Origin: Rhodamnia argentea
Lineage: Eukaryota > Streptophyta > Magnoliopsida > Myrtales > Myrtaceae
Length of the DNA stretch: 64,000 nucleotides
Assembly (NCBI RefSeq): GCF_020921035.1
Contig: NC_063155.1
Span: 22,189,294 to 22,253,293, forward strand
Reading direction: 5' to 3'
Each line of letters opens with the position of its first letter. Position 1 is the stretch's first letter. The notes beneath the pieces were generated by a model. That model was not told the DNA's origin, did no database searches, and saw nothing but the letters and a program-made list of their open reading frames with translations. Made by a program: the position numbers and the translations under genes. Below, piece after piece: positions 22,696 to 34,970 of the stretch.

Positions 22696-25600
22696 CTATA
22701 TATATATATATATATATTGCATGAAATTCATTGGACAATATGGCTAGCACCAAAAAGCAAGGTTTTAAGAGACTACAATCTTTCTTCGACTCGTCATTTA
22801 AAATGCATCTATGAACAGTTGGAGAGGTTTGACCATGACTCGGTAACCACAAACCTTACTCTTAATTGGGACAGCCAAATGCACAATCATGATGTTACCT
22901 TTTACTGCACTGTCAACATCATAGCTTTCACGCATGGCAGTTTTACCCTAACATATTTATTCCACTCAGGCAATTGCTCCATTCTGACCAGAGGTCACAG
23001 AATAAGTCTTGTCGGATACAAGAAGAATGCTCCACGTTCTCACCCTCCCAAAAGTGGTTCCGAAACCTCAAGCTCTGAGGAAATCCCATTCAAGTATACA
23101 CCTTTTCGTTCAAACATACACAAGCACATACACTTGTATTACGGCTTTCTGTTTGCTTCCTATGAGTTACACTTAGCAATGAAGAAACTCAAGTTGACTG
23201 AATTATTCGAGACTCGTTTACTAAACACGACACTTTTTTACATACCTCAGATGTATAATAGAATCTTTCCAGTGGAATTGCACTGCCCTGCAGATTCCCA
23301 ACAGAAGAAAGGAGAAATTTGCAGGGTGGGTGAGAGCATTTATCTGCATCCAGAAAATGAAATGGACACTTGAAAATCGTACTGTTTACAAAATCATTTG
23401 CAGGAAGAACAATATACCAGCACAAAATAAATAAATAAATAAATAAGTCAATGGAATATGTGTAACTATACAATTGATTGTTCCATCTTTTTATTTGAGT
23501 CATCTCAAATAGTCTAATTAAATAATTATATGACAACAACATTCTTCTAGAGAAGTTAAAAAACACAAATGTTTAGACCTTTAGGTTAGGAGATAAGAGG
23601 GCACGGCACCTTTTCTTGTTCTCAAAAGTGCCAAGGCATCATTTTTGCAGGCGGAATAGTTTCCAGCAGGATATGATGCAAGAGACTTTGTATCTCTCAC
23701 TTTTGATGTCACCCCATATCCTTTGGGAAGGCACGGGTTCATAACATGTTTATCATTTGAACTTGAAGCTGCATGGCAAATAAAACATCTTCATTTTCAA
23801 CAGCAAAGTAAAGAATGACATTATTAAGTCAGTGAGAATCTTAATCACACAGAAGCATTGATATCCCAAGAATATACATACATAGATGTTCATCCTCGTC
23901 ACAGAAAAACCAAAAACATACTGGTTATGTATTATTAAAACTATTCTTTGAATCAGGAATGCAGAAAATAATTGTAAGATGTACAGTAATGCAAGAAAAA
24001 TTGAACATTTTCAATAAGGCAGTGGTATTTGTTTTGATGAGCAGCCATCTTTCCGGGAAACAAGAAAAATTTATGGGAAATTGGGAAATATCTCATCCCA
24101 GTCTGCATCCTCTTCAACTAACCACCAGTCACAGTAGCCATCTTCAAATGGATTCTTCAAATTTCAAACTAATTCAAAACAGTATGAAGCCGGCTGCTCT
24201 GCGAGAGAAATATATGTTTCATCAACTCACCAGTTCTCCGCTCCCTAGGACTGTGAAGTTCATTATAAGATCGCCAAGCATCATCCTGCATAAAAATAAT
24301 CATTTGCAGTCAGGTAACTTCAACTGCATCTTCAGATCAAAGAATGACATACAGCAGTAACCAATCAAGTTAAAGGTTACAGAGGGGAAGAGAGAGAGAA
24401 GAGGGAGAGAGAGAGATATAACACTAATGTCCACTTCCATCCACATCAATAGGAAGCTTCGGCACAACAAGAAGAAACAGAAAACCAAGGTTACTTAGCT
24501 CTGAGGATCACCTTTTAAACCAAAGTTTTCACAGTGGACTGGAAACTATAACAGGTTTCGCCTCAACATATCAATATCCTGCCATAACTGTCACCAATGC
24601 AAATTGTCCACCTCAACGTTCCTAAGTAATACTAGGTCACTTTAAACATGACTATGAACTATCAATAATTCAATGACAACACTGCTCCCGCAGTGTCTGT
24701 CTCATCTCTAACTTCACATTTATACCTTTTCTTCACCCTGTTTAACCTGTACTCTTGAATGTATGTTGTAAAAGCTGGATCAAATGGGATCAGATTGCTA
24801 GCAATGCCTATTTGGGCATCTCCACAGCCAGTACTTCTCAAAAAACCTAATCATGATTTTGGTTGCTTAAAATTAGAAAAAGCAATGAGGGCAGTGTAGA
24901 AGAGTAGTACTGAATACTGATCCATTACTTCCCAAAGCATAAAGGAGACACAGAATCGAGATATGAGGACAAATATCTAAAGAAAATGTAGGCAAAGAAT
25001 AGCAAAATATTGGACGTTACATGGAAACACCTGACCAAATTGTTGCAAGCTTAGCGTGTAGAGATTGTAGGTAGTTCCACCCAATTTGACAACTCGGGAA
25101 GTTTGTATTTGAGTTGTTTCTCTAGGAGCAAATGTAACCTGTAAGTACCAGTGAACTACTTAAAACAAAAGTCATCCATATTCAGATATCCAGCAGACAA
25201 CACATGTATGCATGCTCTTTGCTAGAATTATGATCCATCATTATATAGCTCATAAATGCCAAAGATCAGATAATCACTAGATTGGCAGAAAGAAGCCCTG
25301 GATGGTCCACAATTGATTATATTAGCTTATATCTAAACATCTCCAGAGGGCAGAGTAGCAAGAATTTGTAGCTCATTTTCAAAAAGGCAGTTCAATTTCA
25401 AATGAACTGCCGAATAACCTTTCAAAGGGGGAAACCTCTTACAATGCACATTGCAACAGGCAATGCAGGTAAAAAGAAAATTCATTCTATAGGAAATATT
25501 GCTTCAAGGAGATTCAAAAGTTTTCATTTGTCCATGGTTAACGGACTTGCCTTATTGACTCATCTTTGTTCGATCAATTGGGAGAATATGCTGAAAGGTC

Positions 25601-27255
25601 AAAACTTAAAAGCGAGTTTGAAAAGCTATATCGAGTTTCTGAAGTATAATTCAAGTTGTGTTTGTGAGTTAGTATAGGACCCTAATTTTACATTGCATAC
25701 AGCTGCGTCAAGGAGGCAGCTTTTCTTTGCTGCTTATCCATCTGAGCCATAAATGGAGTTTTTTAAGAGAGTAACCAAAGAATTCAACAACATGCGTCGC
25801 CTACAAGAAACTGGTCTACTGTAGTATTTCTGCCTCATTGTGCAGCACCTTCCTATGAAAAAGGTCCTTGTCAGAAAGATGCTATCGAGAATCAACAAGA
25901 CGCATCTCCATATACCAACCTTGCATAGAATGCAAATGCCAACTTTCACTCGAAGAGATAATGAAATCAGAAAAAGTTAATAGGCACAACCTCCAAAGAA
26001 CGGCCACCGAGTTCAACTGTCCCGGTGGTATCTTCAGATTCACTTCCCAAGGAGCCAAGAATGTAATTTACAGCAACCCAAGCAAAAATCCCTTCATCTT
26101 CCCCTACATCCACATCATTTTCCATGACCAATGTTAAAATTCCAATAGGAAAGGCACCAATACTAATCGTTTATTCAGAAGAAAAGTCAATGGATTACTA
26201 CGTAAATCACCAATCTACATTGCTTTGGACAGTGTATACTAAAATGTATAACAGAAAGGATTGGGAGAACCCCATTCATTCAAACCAATACCTCACGAAG
26301 AAGATAATTAGAGCCAAAGGAAATCACATAAGCACAAGAAGATTACCTTGGCTTAACGTCACCACAACTCTAAGGACATTCGCAATTCCAGATAACAATA
26401 TGAGAAACTCAAAGCAACTCCAAACAGGTCTCACTTCAGCTAATTGGATTTTAGGATTATACTAAGTCTAAGAAATAAGAAAGCTAGAATAGAGATTGCT
26501 ACCGCTCTTTGGTTCCCAAACTTCAGCAAAAGAACTTCGTAATAAGAAACAATAAGTTCACACATTCATAATTTCCAGCAGCGAATATCAGCCAAAACAT
26601 TCCGAAGCATGGAAATCAAATAATCAAATCAGCAACCTGTGATCACTTGCGCCCACTCATCTCTAAACATGAATCCAGACTTCCTCAGAACTCGCCTACA
26701 CGACTCCACTATCCGCCCTCTCACCCCCAAACTCAACCCCTCCAAACCCCCGCTCACCGCCAAGACAGCTTTAGTCCTCGCCCTGTCCTTCTTCCGCACC
26801 CGCCGCTTGGCAAACTCGATCAGCTCGGAGATCGACCGGCCCGCGCCCTCCGGGTCATCCGCGAAACCCGCCAACCCGGGCCGGACCTTCATGGACTCGT
26901 TCCCCGATCCGTCGACGGCCGCCACGGACGGGAACGCCCCCTCGTTGAAGAACTCGAAGACGCGGATGCGGGAGCCGGAGGGGGCGGCGTCGATGACGAG
27001 GCCGCGGAACCTGGGGTTCGGATCGGCGAACTTGGAGGAGTTGTGGATGCTAAGGGCGGTGGTGAAGATGTAGTAGAGGAAGGGGGCGATGCACAGGGAG
27101 GCCGCGAGGACGAGGAACCTGGGGCGAGACTTGGGGTGAGGCTGGGGAGGGAAGGGAGGAGGGAAGGAGTGCATGCGAGGGTGGAGCTGAGTGCGGTGAG
27201 GAGGGATGTGCGAAGATGAAGACGAAGCTCTGGACTGCAGATTTGAGGAGTCCAT
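21099..27255 (-). CDS. APY6: APY6-type apyrase (GDA1/CD39 nucleoside phosphatase family)
   Basis: Eight exons on the minus strand: 27255-26637, 26103-25991, 25138-25031, 24285-24231, 23768-23610, 23343-23246, 22058-21859 and 21369-21099. The total is 1623 nt, 540 aa. Members hydrolyse nucleoside tri- and diphosphates, usually in the Golgi/ER lumen or outside the cell. Residues 1-45 are Pro/Ser-rich and cytosolic. Anchors lie at about 46-68 and 494-516, giving the two-anchor topology of the APY6 group. The C-terminus KPQLKTIYDLEKGRYIVTR is typical of that group. ACR3 (GEDEGIFAWVAVNY) keeps the Glu expected for catalysis and ACR5 (IPVDWTLGAY) is present. ACR1 (VIDAAPSGSR), ACR2 (AVSGGL) and ACR4 (VELGGRSLEVTF) depart from the usual glycine-rich phosphate-binding forms, so activity is uncertain. 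ATG 27255 is preferred over an in-frame site 30 bp upstream because it matches family N-termini better. Confidence 0.93.
22638..22718. repeat. Long compound (TC)n(TA)n microsatellite in an apyrase intron
   Basis: About 50 bp of TC repeats are followed by TA repeats to 22718, inside the intron between exons 6 and 7. A run of T precedes it. The long plus-strand open frame starting here is low complexity. Confidence 0.95.
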
Positions 27256-27894
27256 GGAACCAGCGCCTGTAGGGCGATCTCTCACATTTCAATGGAGGTC
27301 TCGTCGCACGGATTGGGAAGTTGCAGATCGGCGGTGGAAATGCAGCGTCCCATCTCCGGACAGTGGAGGGAGAGAGAGAGACGGAGATGAGTGGGAGTTG
27401 GGAGTTTCGGCAATGAGCCGGACCCTGAGATCCCATGCGCAGGAAAAGCCCGAAACGTTTGCGGTTGTGGATCTAAACCACAGGCCCGACAATTAGACGG
27501 GTCGGATGCTTCGGCATGGGAAATCGGAGTTGGATGGGATTTGTGAGTCCGACATATCGATTTCTTGATTTCGCCAAAAACGCGATGGGGTGAGCATTCT
27601 CGCCGCCCATTTCCTTCTTCTTTCCCGATAAAACGCTCATATTTGCATTTATTTTAGCACACAAAATCGAAGGGATAAAACAGTAAAAGAACATTTTTTC
27701 AGCCGCATGTTAACTTTAAGACCTTGGTCACTTCCATTGATCTTCTCAACTTCCCCACATTTTTTGCCCAAACTAATTTCCGAAGTTGTTTTGTTAATAG
27801 TGCGAAGCTTCTTCATAAGAGATGATCGTCGGGGAAACTGGAGGAACCAGTGAACTAAAAGAAGAGATGAAACACCATCTCCTCCTCCTTCCGA
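27256..27894. other. Apyrase promoter and 3' flank of geranylgeranyl reductase
   Basis: Both neighbours are on the minus strand. This 640-bp gap must hold the apyrase leader and promoter and the 3' end of the reductase gene. A GA-rich run lies near 27365-27385. No further gene seen. Confidence 0.5.
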
Positions 27895-29259
27895 CTACGC
27901 GGCCGCCTTCAGACGCCGCATTTCGCGGCCCATTATCTTGCACCTGACCAAGGTCGCCGCCGTGTTCGCCGCCATCTTCACGTCCTCCCACCGGTCGCCC
28001 TCCACCAACCTCTTGTACATGTAGCTCTCCAGCGACACTCTCTGCACGTACTCGCCCCCGCACAGCTCCACCATCGCCTCCCTCCCCCAGTTGCTCCCGT
28101 AGAACACCTTCTCCAGCAGATCCAGCACCCGATACGTGGCCACGTACCTGTCGTCCCACTCTCTCAAGTACTCTCTCCTCAAGTCCTCCTCGCCCACCAT
28201 TCTCGCCCCTCCTTCCGACGCCCTCACGATACCTTCCCCGCACATCCTCCCCGATTTCGCCGCGAAGTAGATCCCCTCGCCGGAGCACTTCGTCACGTAG
28301 CCCGCCGCGTCTCCGACGAGCGCCACCCGTCCCCTGACCCGGACCGGCCGCGGGTGCTCCGGGATCGGGTGGGCCTCCACCTTGATGACCTCTCCGCCCT
28401 CGATCTTCGGCCTCACTCGCTCCCTGATCCCCCTCTGGTAGGCCCTGATCTCGCGCTTGGACCGGACCGTGCCGGTCCCGACCGCCACGTGGTCGCACTT
28501 CGGGAAGACCCAGGCGTAGAAGTCCGGCGACACGTCGTCTCCCAAATACATCTCGGCCAGGTTCTCGTAGTATTTCATTTTCTCGTCCGGGAGCCTGATC
28601 CTCTCCTGGAACGCGATGGCATACGAGTAGTGTCCGGCGCCGATGGACTTTGCGACGCGGCTGTTGGCGCCGTCGGCCCCCACCACGACGTCGACGGCGA
28701 GGCTCCGTTTCGAGCCGCCGCTCGTGTAGTGTACGACGTACGGCGAGGCAGAGGAGCGAGGGAGTTCCAGATCCGTCACGAGGCCGGTGATGAGCTCCGC
28801 GCCACGGGACTCCGCACGCGCGCGGAGGAAGGAGTCGAGGACCTCGCGGCGGAGCATGGCGATGAACTCGTGCGGCCTCAGGGTCTTGCCGAAGTCGACG
28901 GTGAGGTTCGACGGCGAGATAATCTTCATCTCGGTGACGCGGCGGTCGACGAGACTGGACGGGAGGTCGAACTCGTCGAGCATGCAGAGGGGGATGGCAC
29001 CACCGCAAGGCTTGGCGGCGGAGGGGCTGCGCTCGAAGAGGAAGGTCTCCACGCCGCCGGAGGACAAGGACTCGGCGGCGGAGGATCCGGCGGGTCCACC
29101 GCCGATGACCGCAGCGCGGAGCTTGCGGCCAGGGAGGGGCCGGTTCTTCAAGGCGGCGATGGTGAAGGGGCGTGGGGAAGGGTTCGTCGGGGTCTTGCGC
29201 GGTTGTTGGTTGTGGAGGTGGAGGGAGGTGAAATGGTAGTGAAGAGATTGGGAAGCCAT
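27895..29259 (-). CDS. CHLP: Geranylgeranyl diphosphate reductase, chloroplastic
   Basis: A single uninterrupted exon of 454 codons, GC-rich and without introns. The enzyme reduces geranylgeranyl diphosphate (or geranylgeranyl-chlorophyll) to the phytyl form with NADPH, supplying chlorophyll, tocopherol and phylloquinone side chains. Residues 1-45 are rich in Ser, Thr, Pro and His and poor in acids, fitting a plastid transit peptide. The FAD-binding Rossmann motif GGGPAGSSAAE lies at 53-63. The family signature CGGAIPLCML and PHEFIAMLRREVLD follow. The second flavin motif GRVALVGDAAGYVTKCSGEG lies about two thirds along. The C-terminus (EMRRLKAAA) differs somewhat from the standard CHLP ending, so this may be a CHLP-like paralogue. 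The start gives the expected transit-peptide length. Confidence 0.93.
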   Translation of the reverse strand: MASQSLHYHFTSLHLHNQQPRKTPTNPSPRPFTIAALKNRPLPGRKLRAAVIGGGPAGSSAAESLSSGGVETFLFERSPSAAKPCGGAIPLCMLDEFDLPSSLVDRRVTEMKIISPSNLTVDFGKTLRPHEFIAMLRREVLDSFLRARAESRGAELITGLVTDLELPRSSASPYVVHYTSGGSKRSLAVDVVVGADGANSRVAKSIGAGHYSYAIAFQERIRLPDEKMKYYENLAEMYLGDDVSPDFYAWVFPKCDHVAVGTGTVRSKREIRAYQRGIRERVRPKIEGGEVIKVEAHPIPEHPRPVRVRGRVALVGDAAGYVTKCSGEGIYFAAKSGRMCGEGIVRASEGGARMVGEEDLRREYLREWDDRYVATYRVLDLLEKVFYGSNWGREAMVELCGGEYVQRVSLESYMYKRLVEGDRWEDVKMAANTAATLVRCKIMGREMRRLKAAA

Positions 29260-29705
29260 TGATGGGATGGGGGTTTTGGCTAGGGTTTAGATTAGAGAGT
29301 GAGCGCCGACTGGATTAGTGAAGAGGAGCAAGGGCAAAATCGGAAATAACTTAGAGAGCCGTGCTTAGTGAGAAAACTGAAAGGGACAGACAAAGAAAAT
29401 GTTGCCGAACGAGGCGGTCTTCACTCTTCACAACGTTATTCTTGTCGGACTCTTTTTGCGGTTAGCAGAATATTGTTATTTTTAAAATACAAGCTTTTTC
29501 TGATTTCTCTCTGGAATAGGCAGGCACTAGCAGTAGCAGACGAGATGCAAACCCAATCATCATGATCAAGCCTTCAATGAAATCACACGACGGAAATTAT
29601 TATTTGCAAGTCACCACGAATCCGAACGTTAATACATGGCTAAGTGTCCGATACAATCATGAAATCGCGAGCAAGAATCTGTAAAGAAAATTCCTCCGGC
29701 TAGAA
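29260..29705. other. Promoter of geranylgeranyl reductase and 3' flank of the lipid-transfer gene
   Basis: No gene seen. The reductase start codon is at the left edge and the lipid-transfer protein stop at the right edge; both are on the minus strand. Confidence 0.5.
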
Positions 29706-31393
29706 TCAGAAGAACACAGGGAGGATCGCGGCGCCTACACTGGTGACTAAAAGCAGGGTGCTCCATGAAGCCCGGCCGCCTGTGTTCCCGGGCGTCGGAG
29801 AAGCGGCGATGGCAGAAGGCGGAAGAGAACCTGCGTTTCGATTTTTCCATTATTAGAAAGAGCGTGTCCCAATTACAGCAACGCCCAGCATATCTAACTT
29901 GAAGGTCGTCCAATAAAATGTCTAATTAACTATCTAATAACACGAAATCTAACTCATGACACATTGAACTTTAGAACAACGGGCCATCGTTTCGAGATAA
30001 TTTGAACCTTGGCTCGTTGTCTCTAGTGTCCTAGAACGTGTCTGTTCGATGATCAATTTCTCACTCGAAAAGGCGTACCCCGAAAGAAAAGAGCAAGTAC
30101 CTGGTGTCATACCCGAAGGCCCTTCGCTCGCCATTGGAGCCCCGACCGGAATTCCCACTGCTGCAAAACAAAAAGATGCCGAAAACCACGTCAAAAACTC
30201 ATTCGAATCGTGATCTCGACCGGCCGTTCAGAGCAATCACACCCGTCGTCAGACCAAATCAGCAGTCAATTTGTCCTCGAAGAAACCATGTTTTGCAACG
30301 GTCCGCGTTGGGAACAGATCAAACCGTCTTCATGTGTCCGTACAGATGCGTAATAGATGCGTGGTTTAGGTGGGGCGAAGGCCGGTGAGGAAATAAATGC
30401 AGAGCATCATGTGCTGAGGCCAAAGAGGAAACTCGGCAGCCTCGCTTTCGCGTGTTCTCGGGTCCGGTGGAAAGTAACGTGATGCGGCGTCGTCCGCATC
30501 CAATCCAATCCAACCGTAACCACTAAAACATGCGAAGAAAATATTTAAAGTTTATGTTTTTTAATCTTTCGTGAGTTAACTCTTTCCATGTTTAACAAAT
30601 AGATCGAATTCATCTCCCAGAACAGAGCAAGTCTCCAAAACTCTATCTTCCTCGATAGATCTAACATGCTATCTTTGGTAGTCATGCAGAAAATGGGAAG
30701 AAACGTTATGTTATGACAAATAATTCCAGAAAGTCACTGCGGAAAATTCGTTTTTCAAGGAAAAAAAAATTACGTTCCTCGTTCCTTACCAAAAAAAAAA
30801 AATTACGTTCCTCGTTCCAAAAAAAAATTACGTTCCTCGACTGGTGCGAGGATCGTGCGGGAGCATTCTTCGTTCAGAGATGTCGGAGGCTGTGATCTGA
30901 TGGGGTTTCTATTCTATCACTCTGTTTTGTCCTGTCTCGCGTTTGAAACAGAGGGATTTAAAACTTTGCCCGATTTACAGATGCAACGGGGACATGGGAA
31001 TGGAAGCCGGAGCCGATGTCTCGGCTCCGGCGACGCACCTGCGCACGTGCTGAGCGGCGGGGTGACCACATTGCAGACGGAGGGGAGCTTGAGAGCCCGG
31101 TTGACGTCGATATTGAAGCCGTAGCTGCTGCCCTTGCTGAGCAGGTCGCACAGGCAGATGGGGTGGTTGTCCACCAGGCTGGCGAGCTCCCCGCAGCACG
31201 GTTTCTCCGGCGCCGTCAGATTGCTCCCTGCCTCCACGTAAGTCAGGCAGTCCGACACGTTCAGCAGGTTGTTGAGGCATTCGTCCACCGCCGGCCCGGG
31301 AGCCGCCGCCGGCATCTGCGCCGAAGCGCTGCATACCGTCGCCAGGAGGACGGCCGCTAGAACGGCGGCGGCGGCGGCATGCGTCTTGGCCAT
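29706..31393 (-). CDS. GPI-anchored non-specific lipid-transfer protein (LTPG type)
   Basis: Three exons on the minus strand: 31393-31039, 30160-30101 and 29830-29706 (355+60+125 nt, 179 aa). Residues 1-25 form a secretion signal (MAKTHAAAAAVLAAVLLATV, cleaved near SASAQ). The lipid-transfer domain carries the eight-cysteine pattern C...C...CC...CxC...C...C, with CCGELASLVDNHPICLC at its centre. The tail is rich in Pro, Ser, Gly and Ala and ends in a hydrophobic stretch (WSTLLLVTSVGAAILPVFF), the usual GPI-attachment signal. Such proteins sit on the outer face of the plasma membrane and help export cuticular or suberin lipids. The split after the eighth cysteine into two short tail exons is typical for the family. 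The exact LTPG number cannot be given. Confidence 0.93.
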
Positions 31394-31690
31394 CCCTGCG
31401 ATGGAAGAGAAGGGGTGTATCGGAGAGTGCCGGGAGAGGGAGTCCGTGAAGAGAAAATGGAGAAAGTGTAGGTGGATTGGGTGCGGGAACGGGGTTATAA
31501 GAGCCGAGTGTTAAATGAAATGGTAAAAGGCAGAATTGAAATTCCATTTTTTTCTTATGAGTCGAAAAATAATAAATGGACTCAACCACCACCACCTCCA
31601 GCTGGCGCTCGGACCAGCGTCCTCGTGTAAATGCACGTTATGCTCTTTTCCGCTCAAGAAAATGACAAAAATAATTTGTGGCTTTCGATT
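31394..31690. promoter_or_regulatory. Leader and likely promoter of the lipid-transfer gene
   Basis: A TTATAA element at 31495-31500 lies about 100 bp upstream of the ATG on the minus strand and is a reasonable TATA box. Its use is inferred from position only. Confidence 0.4.
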
Positions 31691-32680
31691 GGATGTGAAA
31701 TACCATTTCTGAACTTTTAATTTGTGCGGTGTCATTTTTAAACTTTTGTCCGGTATGTAACATTGTCCTAAATATTCAATATGTTATATATGATCTGTGG
31801 CCTATTGGTAAATGTTAAATGTAGCCTTAGAACTTTTAAACATTTTTATGTAGTTTAGAGATTACATTGAATATCTACTAATAGTTCATGGATCATATTA
31901 CACAAATTAAAGTTTATGGACGATGTTACATATTAAACTAAAATTTATCGATCACATTGCACAAATTAAAAAGTCAAAGACGACATAGCAACTTTGATCA
32001 AAATTCATGGATCGTGTATACTATTATCCCTCTCTATGTAATGATTCCTATACGTTTTAGATTTGTGGGTTTTGATGAACACGTTTTTTTTTTTTTTTTG
32101 CTCAGCACGAGTAATTTGCAAGGACGAGCGATTCAAGTCAATCAAAAGTTTAAAAGGGTGTTGTGTGAAATGGTTTTTGAATTATGATCCAACGTGAAAA
32201 TGTCTCTAAATTTTTAAATCGTGTAATGTGATTTTTTATCTTTGGTCCAATGTGTGACATTGTCTGTGAATAATTAATTTATTCAATATGATCTATGAAC
32301 TGATAAATATTAAATATAGTCCATAAAATTTTAAACATTTTTATGTAGTCTAGAGATTACATTGAATGTCTACTAATGGTTCAAGGACCACATTAAATAA
32401 ATTAACGGTTTAGGGACGACGTTACACACTGGATAAAAATTTAAAAACTTCAATGAATTAAAAGTTCAAAGACGGCATCATACATTGAACCAAAATTGGA
32501 GGAATCATTTGCGCTACTATTCCTTTCTGATTTTGTCTATAATGATGCCTATTCGTTTTGGCCTGTGGATTTTGGTGAACACGGAATTCATTTGCGTGAA
32601 GAGGGCAATTTGCGAGGACAGGAGATTCAGGTGGAGACACCGTACGTTCATCGCGAGTTTTAAAAGCGTGCCGTGTCGTG
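31690..32680. repeat. Degenerate tandem duplication, two units of about 0.5 kb
   Basis: Unit A (about 31690-32175) and unit B (about 32180-32680) share ordered phrases. Examples are TTTTAAACATTTTTATGTAG near 31837 and 32331, AGAGATTACATTGAAT just after each, and TTTTGGTGAACACG / TTTTGATGAACACG near the unit ends. Neither unit codes for a protein. The pair looks like an old tandem duplication of a non-coding repeat. Confidence 0.7.
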
Positions 32681-34520
32681 CACAAAAAGGGATCGGGTCC
32701 GAAGGCGTGGGATTGATGAATCCGGCGGAGGTTTGTCGTGTCGAATTACGTGCGTTTTCATTGCGGATGAGACTAAGAAAGGGCGCCGTCCCACTAAGTG
32801 TGAATGCTTCGAGCCGTGGAGAATCTTTTCTGCTTGAAATGAAAACTAAATTCTGGTGACCACACTTCCATGGGAATGGGATTCGCAGCTCAGCTACGCT
32901 GGGAGACGAAGCATGTGAAGTAAACCATCGAGAGAAGAAAGCTCGGTGGGTCGGTTTTCAGTTTTTATCATTGTGATGGCGGGCAAAGGCGAGCTTCTTG
33001 ATAGGCCAGCGAGGTCGCGTCTCTCCAGGCTTCGCCAGTGGTCGGCGAGGGCGAGCTCCGCCGGAGGCCGGTGAGGTCTACCTCGCCGACCCTCCTCGCC
33101 TCTGGCCGCGTTAAACAAAATTTAACTCGGCAGCATCGCGAGCGAGGTGGAAACGCCATGCTTCCATGATGTGGGTGGGAGTGGGCCCCCCCAACCGAGA
33201 ATGTCCCGGTCTTAATGTGGGGTTGGGTTGGGCGCCGACGCGTTGAAGGTTGAGGAGATGAGTAATGGACCAGCTGGTGCAGGGGTTCGGAGCTCGCATC
33301 TGTTGTAACATGTCGTTCCCTACAAGTGCACATGCTCTTTGCTCCTCTTTAGCTTATCGTCTGCCTCCAATTGTGGGGTCTACGTTTGATTTGGGGCGAC
33401 TCCCGCGCTGGAACCGCATTCGGCTGGGGTCCATTCGCCCTTCACCTTACAAGTTGCCGCTTTAGATGCTGGGTTTTCCATTAGCTGCCTCATGGAAGGT
33501 CCGTTTATATTTCAAAAATCGATCGCTTGTATTTTTTAGAAAGTATGAATGAACGAAAGATATATCTTAAAAGTATTTTTAATAGCCATTCCTCCTCCCT
33601 AAATTGCTCTTGTTATATTTCGAATAAATGCTTGAAATGTCTTCCTTTCTCGAATATCGATCCGGACTCATATTTCAAATAAAAATTTGAAGTACCTTAT
33701 TTGCTTTAAAAAAGAGCATGATCAAGAGCATTTTCGTCATTTGCTTTTTTTTTTTTTTTTTTTTCCTTACTTCCTGGTGAAAATGAAGGAAAAATAAAAG
33801 AAATGTAAAAGGAAAAATAAAAAAAATGAAAGAGAAAATGACAAAAATGTCTTTAATTAGGTCATTCTTTGAAATAAAAAGACAGTTCTCGACTTAGGTT
33901 TTCAGCACGTTTAGAAGGCGGTAACAAAGTTCAAAGTCCAAGATAGGTCATGCCTTAGGTTTTTACCATTTTTAGAAGGCTGGTCCCAAAGGTAAATGAT
34001 TTTTCTTTTCACAAATTACCCCACGTATAATTTCATATTTTGATTTTATCATCACGACTGTTCACCTCCTATGCAAATTTTGAGTTCGCAAAGATGAAGG
34101 AGTTGGACGGAAATGGGCAGTTTAGAGCGACCTTCGCGCGGGTCGCGTGACCCGAGAATCCATTAACATGGACCATTTGTGTAATCTAACAAAAAAAAAA
34201 AAAAAAACTTTAGGCAGAAAAAAGACGAAGTGACGTTACTCGCGCGTCATCACTCGTCGGCCATCATTCGGTTCTTAGTCCCACTGATCTCCGGATGTCA
34301 ATAAACAAAATTGAGGATAACATATTTGATGTGGGATTGGACTACGACCACTAAAGACGTAGGTGCTCTTATTGGAGGTCATCATTTGAATGGATGCTCT
34401 GCTCGACTTTTATATGCTGCTGATCGAATGGGATTTGCCAAAAAAAAAAAAAAAATCCCAAAAAAAGGGGGCACCACCGTTCGTTTAGGGAGCAATTTAG
34501 TAATTGACCAGCACATCCTA
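32680..34520. other. Gene-free stretch
   Basis: Contains a GC-rich low-complexity patch with repeated GGCGAGG/CCTCGCC phrases (about 32980-33110) and a poly-T tract near 33748-33768. Open frames here look like composition artefacts; no domain was recognised. Confidence 0.4.
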
Positions 34521-34529
34521 TTTAATTCT

Positions 34530-34970
34530 GAAAAAATTGCAAAAAAAAAAATTCTAAGCCTATTGTAATAGTGTCAATTCGATCTCGAATCTTTTTTTTT
34601 TTCAATTTATTCCTAAACATTTTTCATTTGTGTCAATTTAGCCCATCCGACCAATTTTGATCCGAAATCGTTGACTTGGCGCGATCGGCGCTGATGTGAC
34701 ACGGCCGATGTAGCGTGACGAAGATGACGTGAATAATTTTTAATAATATCGCAATATTTTGTTGCTTTTTTATATTTTTTTTTTTCATTTCTTTACTTTT
34801 ATTTTTAAACTTAGGGCCAGCGAGGGCGTCACATGTTTAGAGGAAAGAGTAAAGAAAAGAAAAGGAAAATGTTGTAAAAGGATTATAATTGAATTGGCAA
34901 AAAGCGAAAAATGTTGTAAAATGTTTAGAACTGAATTAACATAATTGTAATATGTTTAGGACTTTCTTGG
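34530..34970. mobile_element. Probable foldback MITE
   Basis: The left arm has CCTATTGTAATAGTGTCAATTCG and the right arm, reverse-complemented, CCTAAACATATTACAATTATG followed by TTAATTCAGTTCTAAAC. The arms are similar, degenerate inverted repeats. The centre holds a GC-rich GATGTGACACGGCCGATGT segment. The ends and target duplication were not resolved. Confidence 0.45.

Noticed and set aside
22624..23373. 249-codon plus-strand frame beginning in the TC microsatellite
   Set aside because: It starts in Ser-Leu repeats from TC runs, crosses an apyrase intron and runs antisense to apyrase exon 6.
28354..29262. Long plus-strand open frame opposite geranylgeranyl reductase
   Set aside because: It is the antisense of a GC-rich, clearly functional reductase; its composition (Arg, Gly, Asp, Val) is typical of a mirror frame. 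The 404-codon minus-strand frame at 27794-29008 is likewise an out-of-phase shadow.
30975..31595. Second minus-strand frame over the lipid-transfer gene
   Set aside because: Out-of-phase reading; the eight-cysteine domain and signal peptide are in the other frame.
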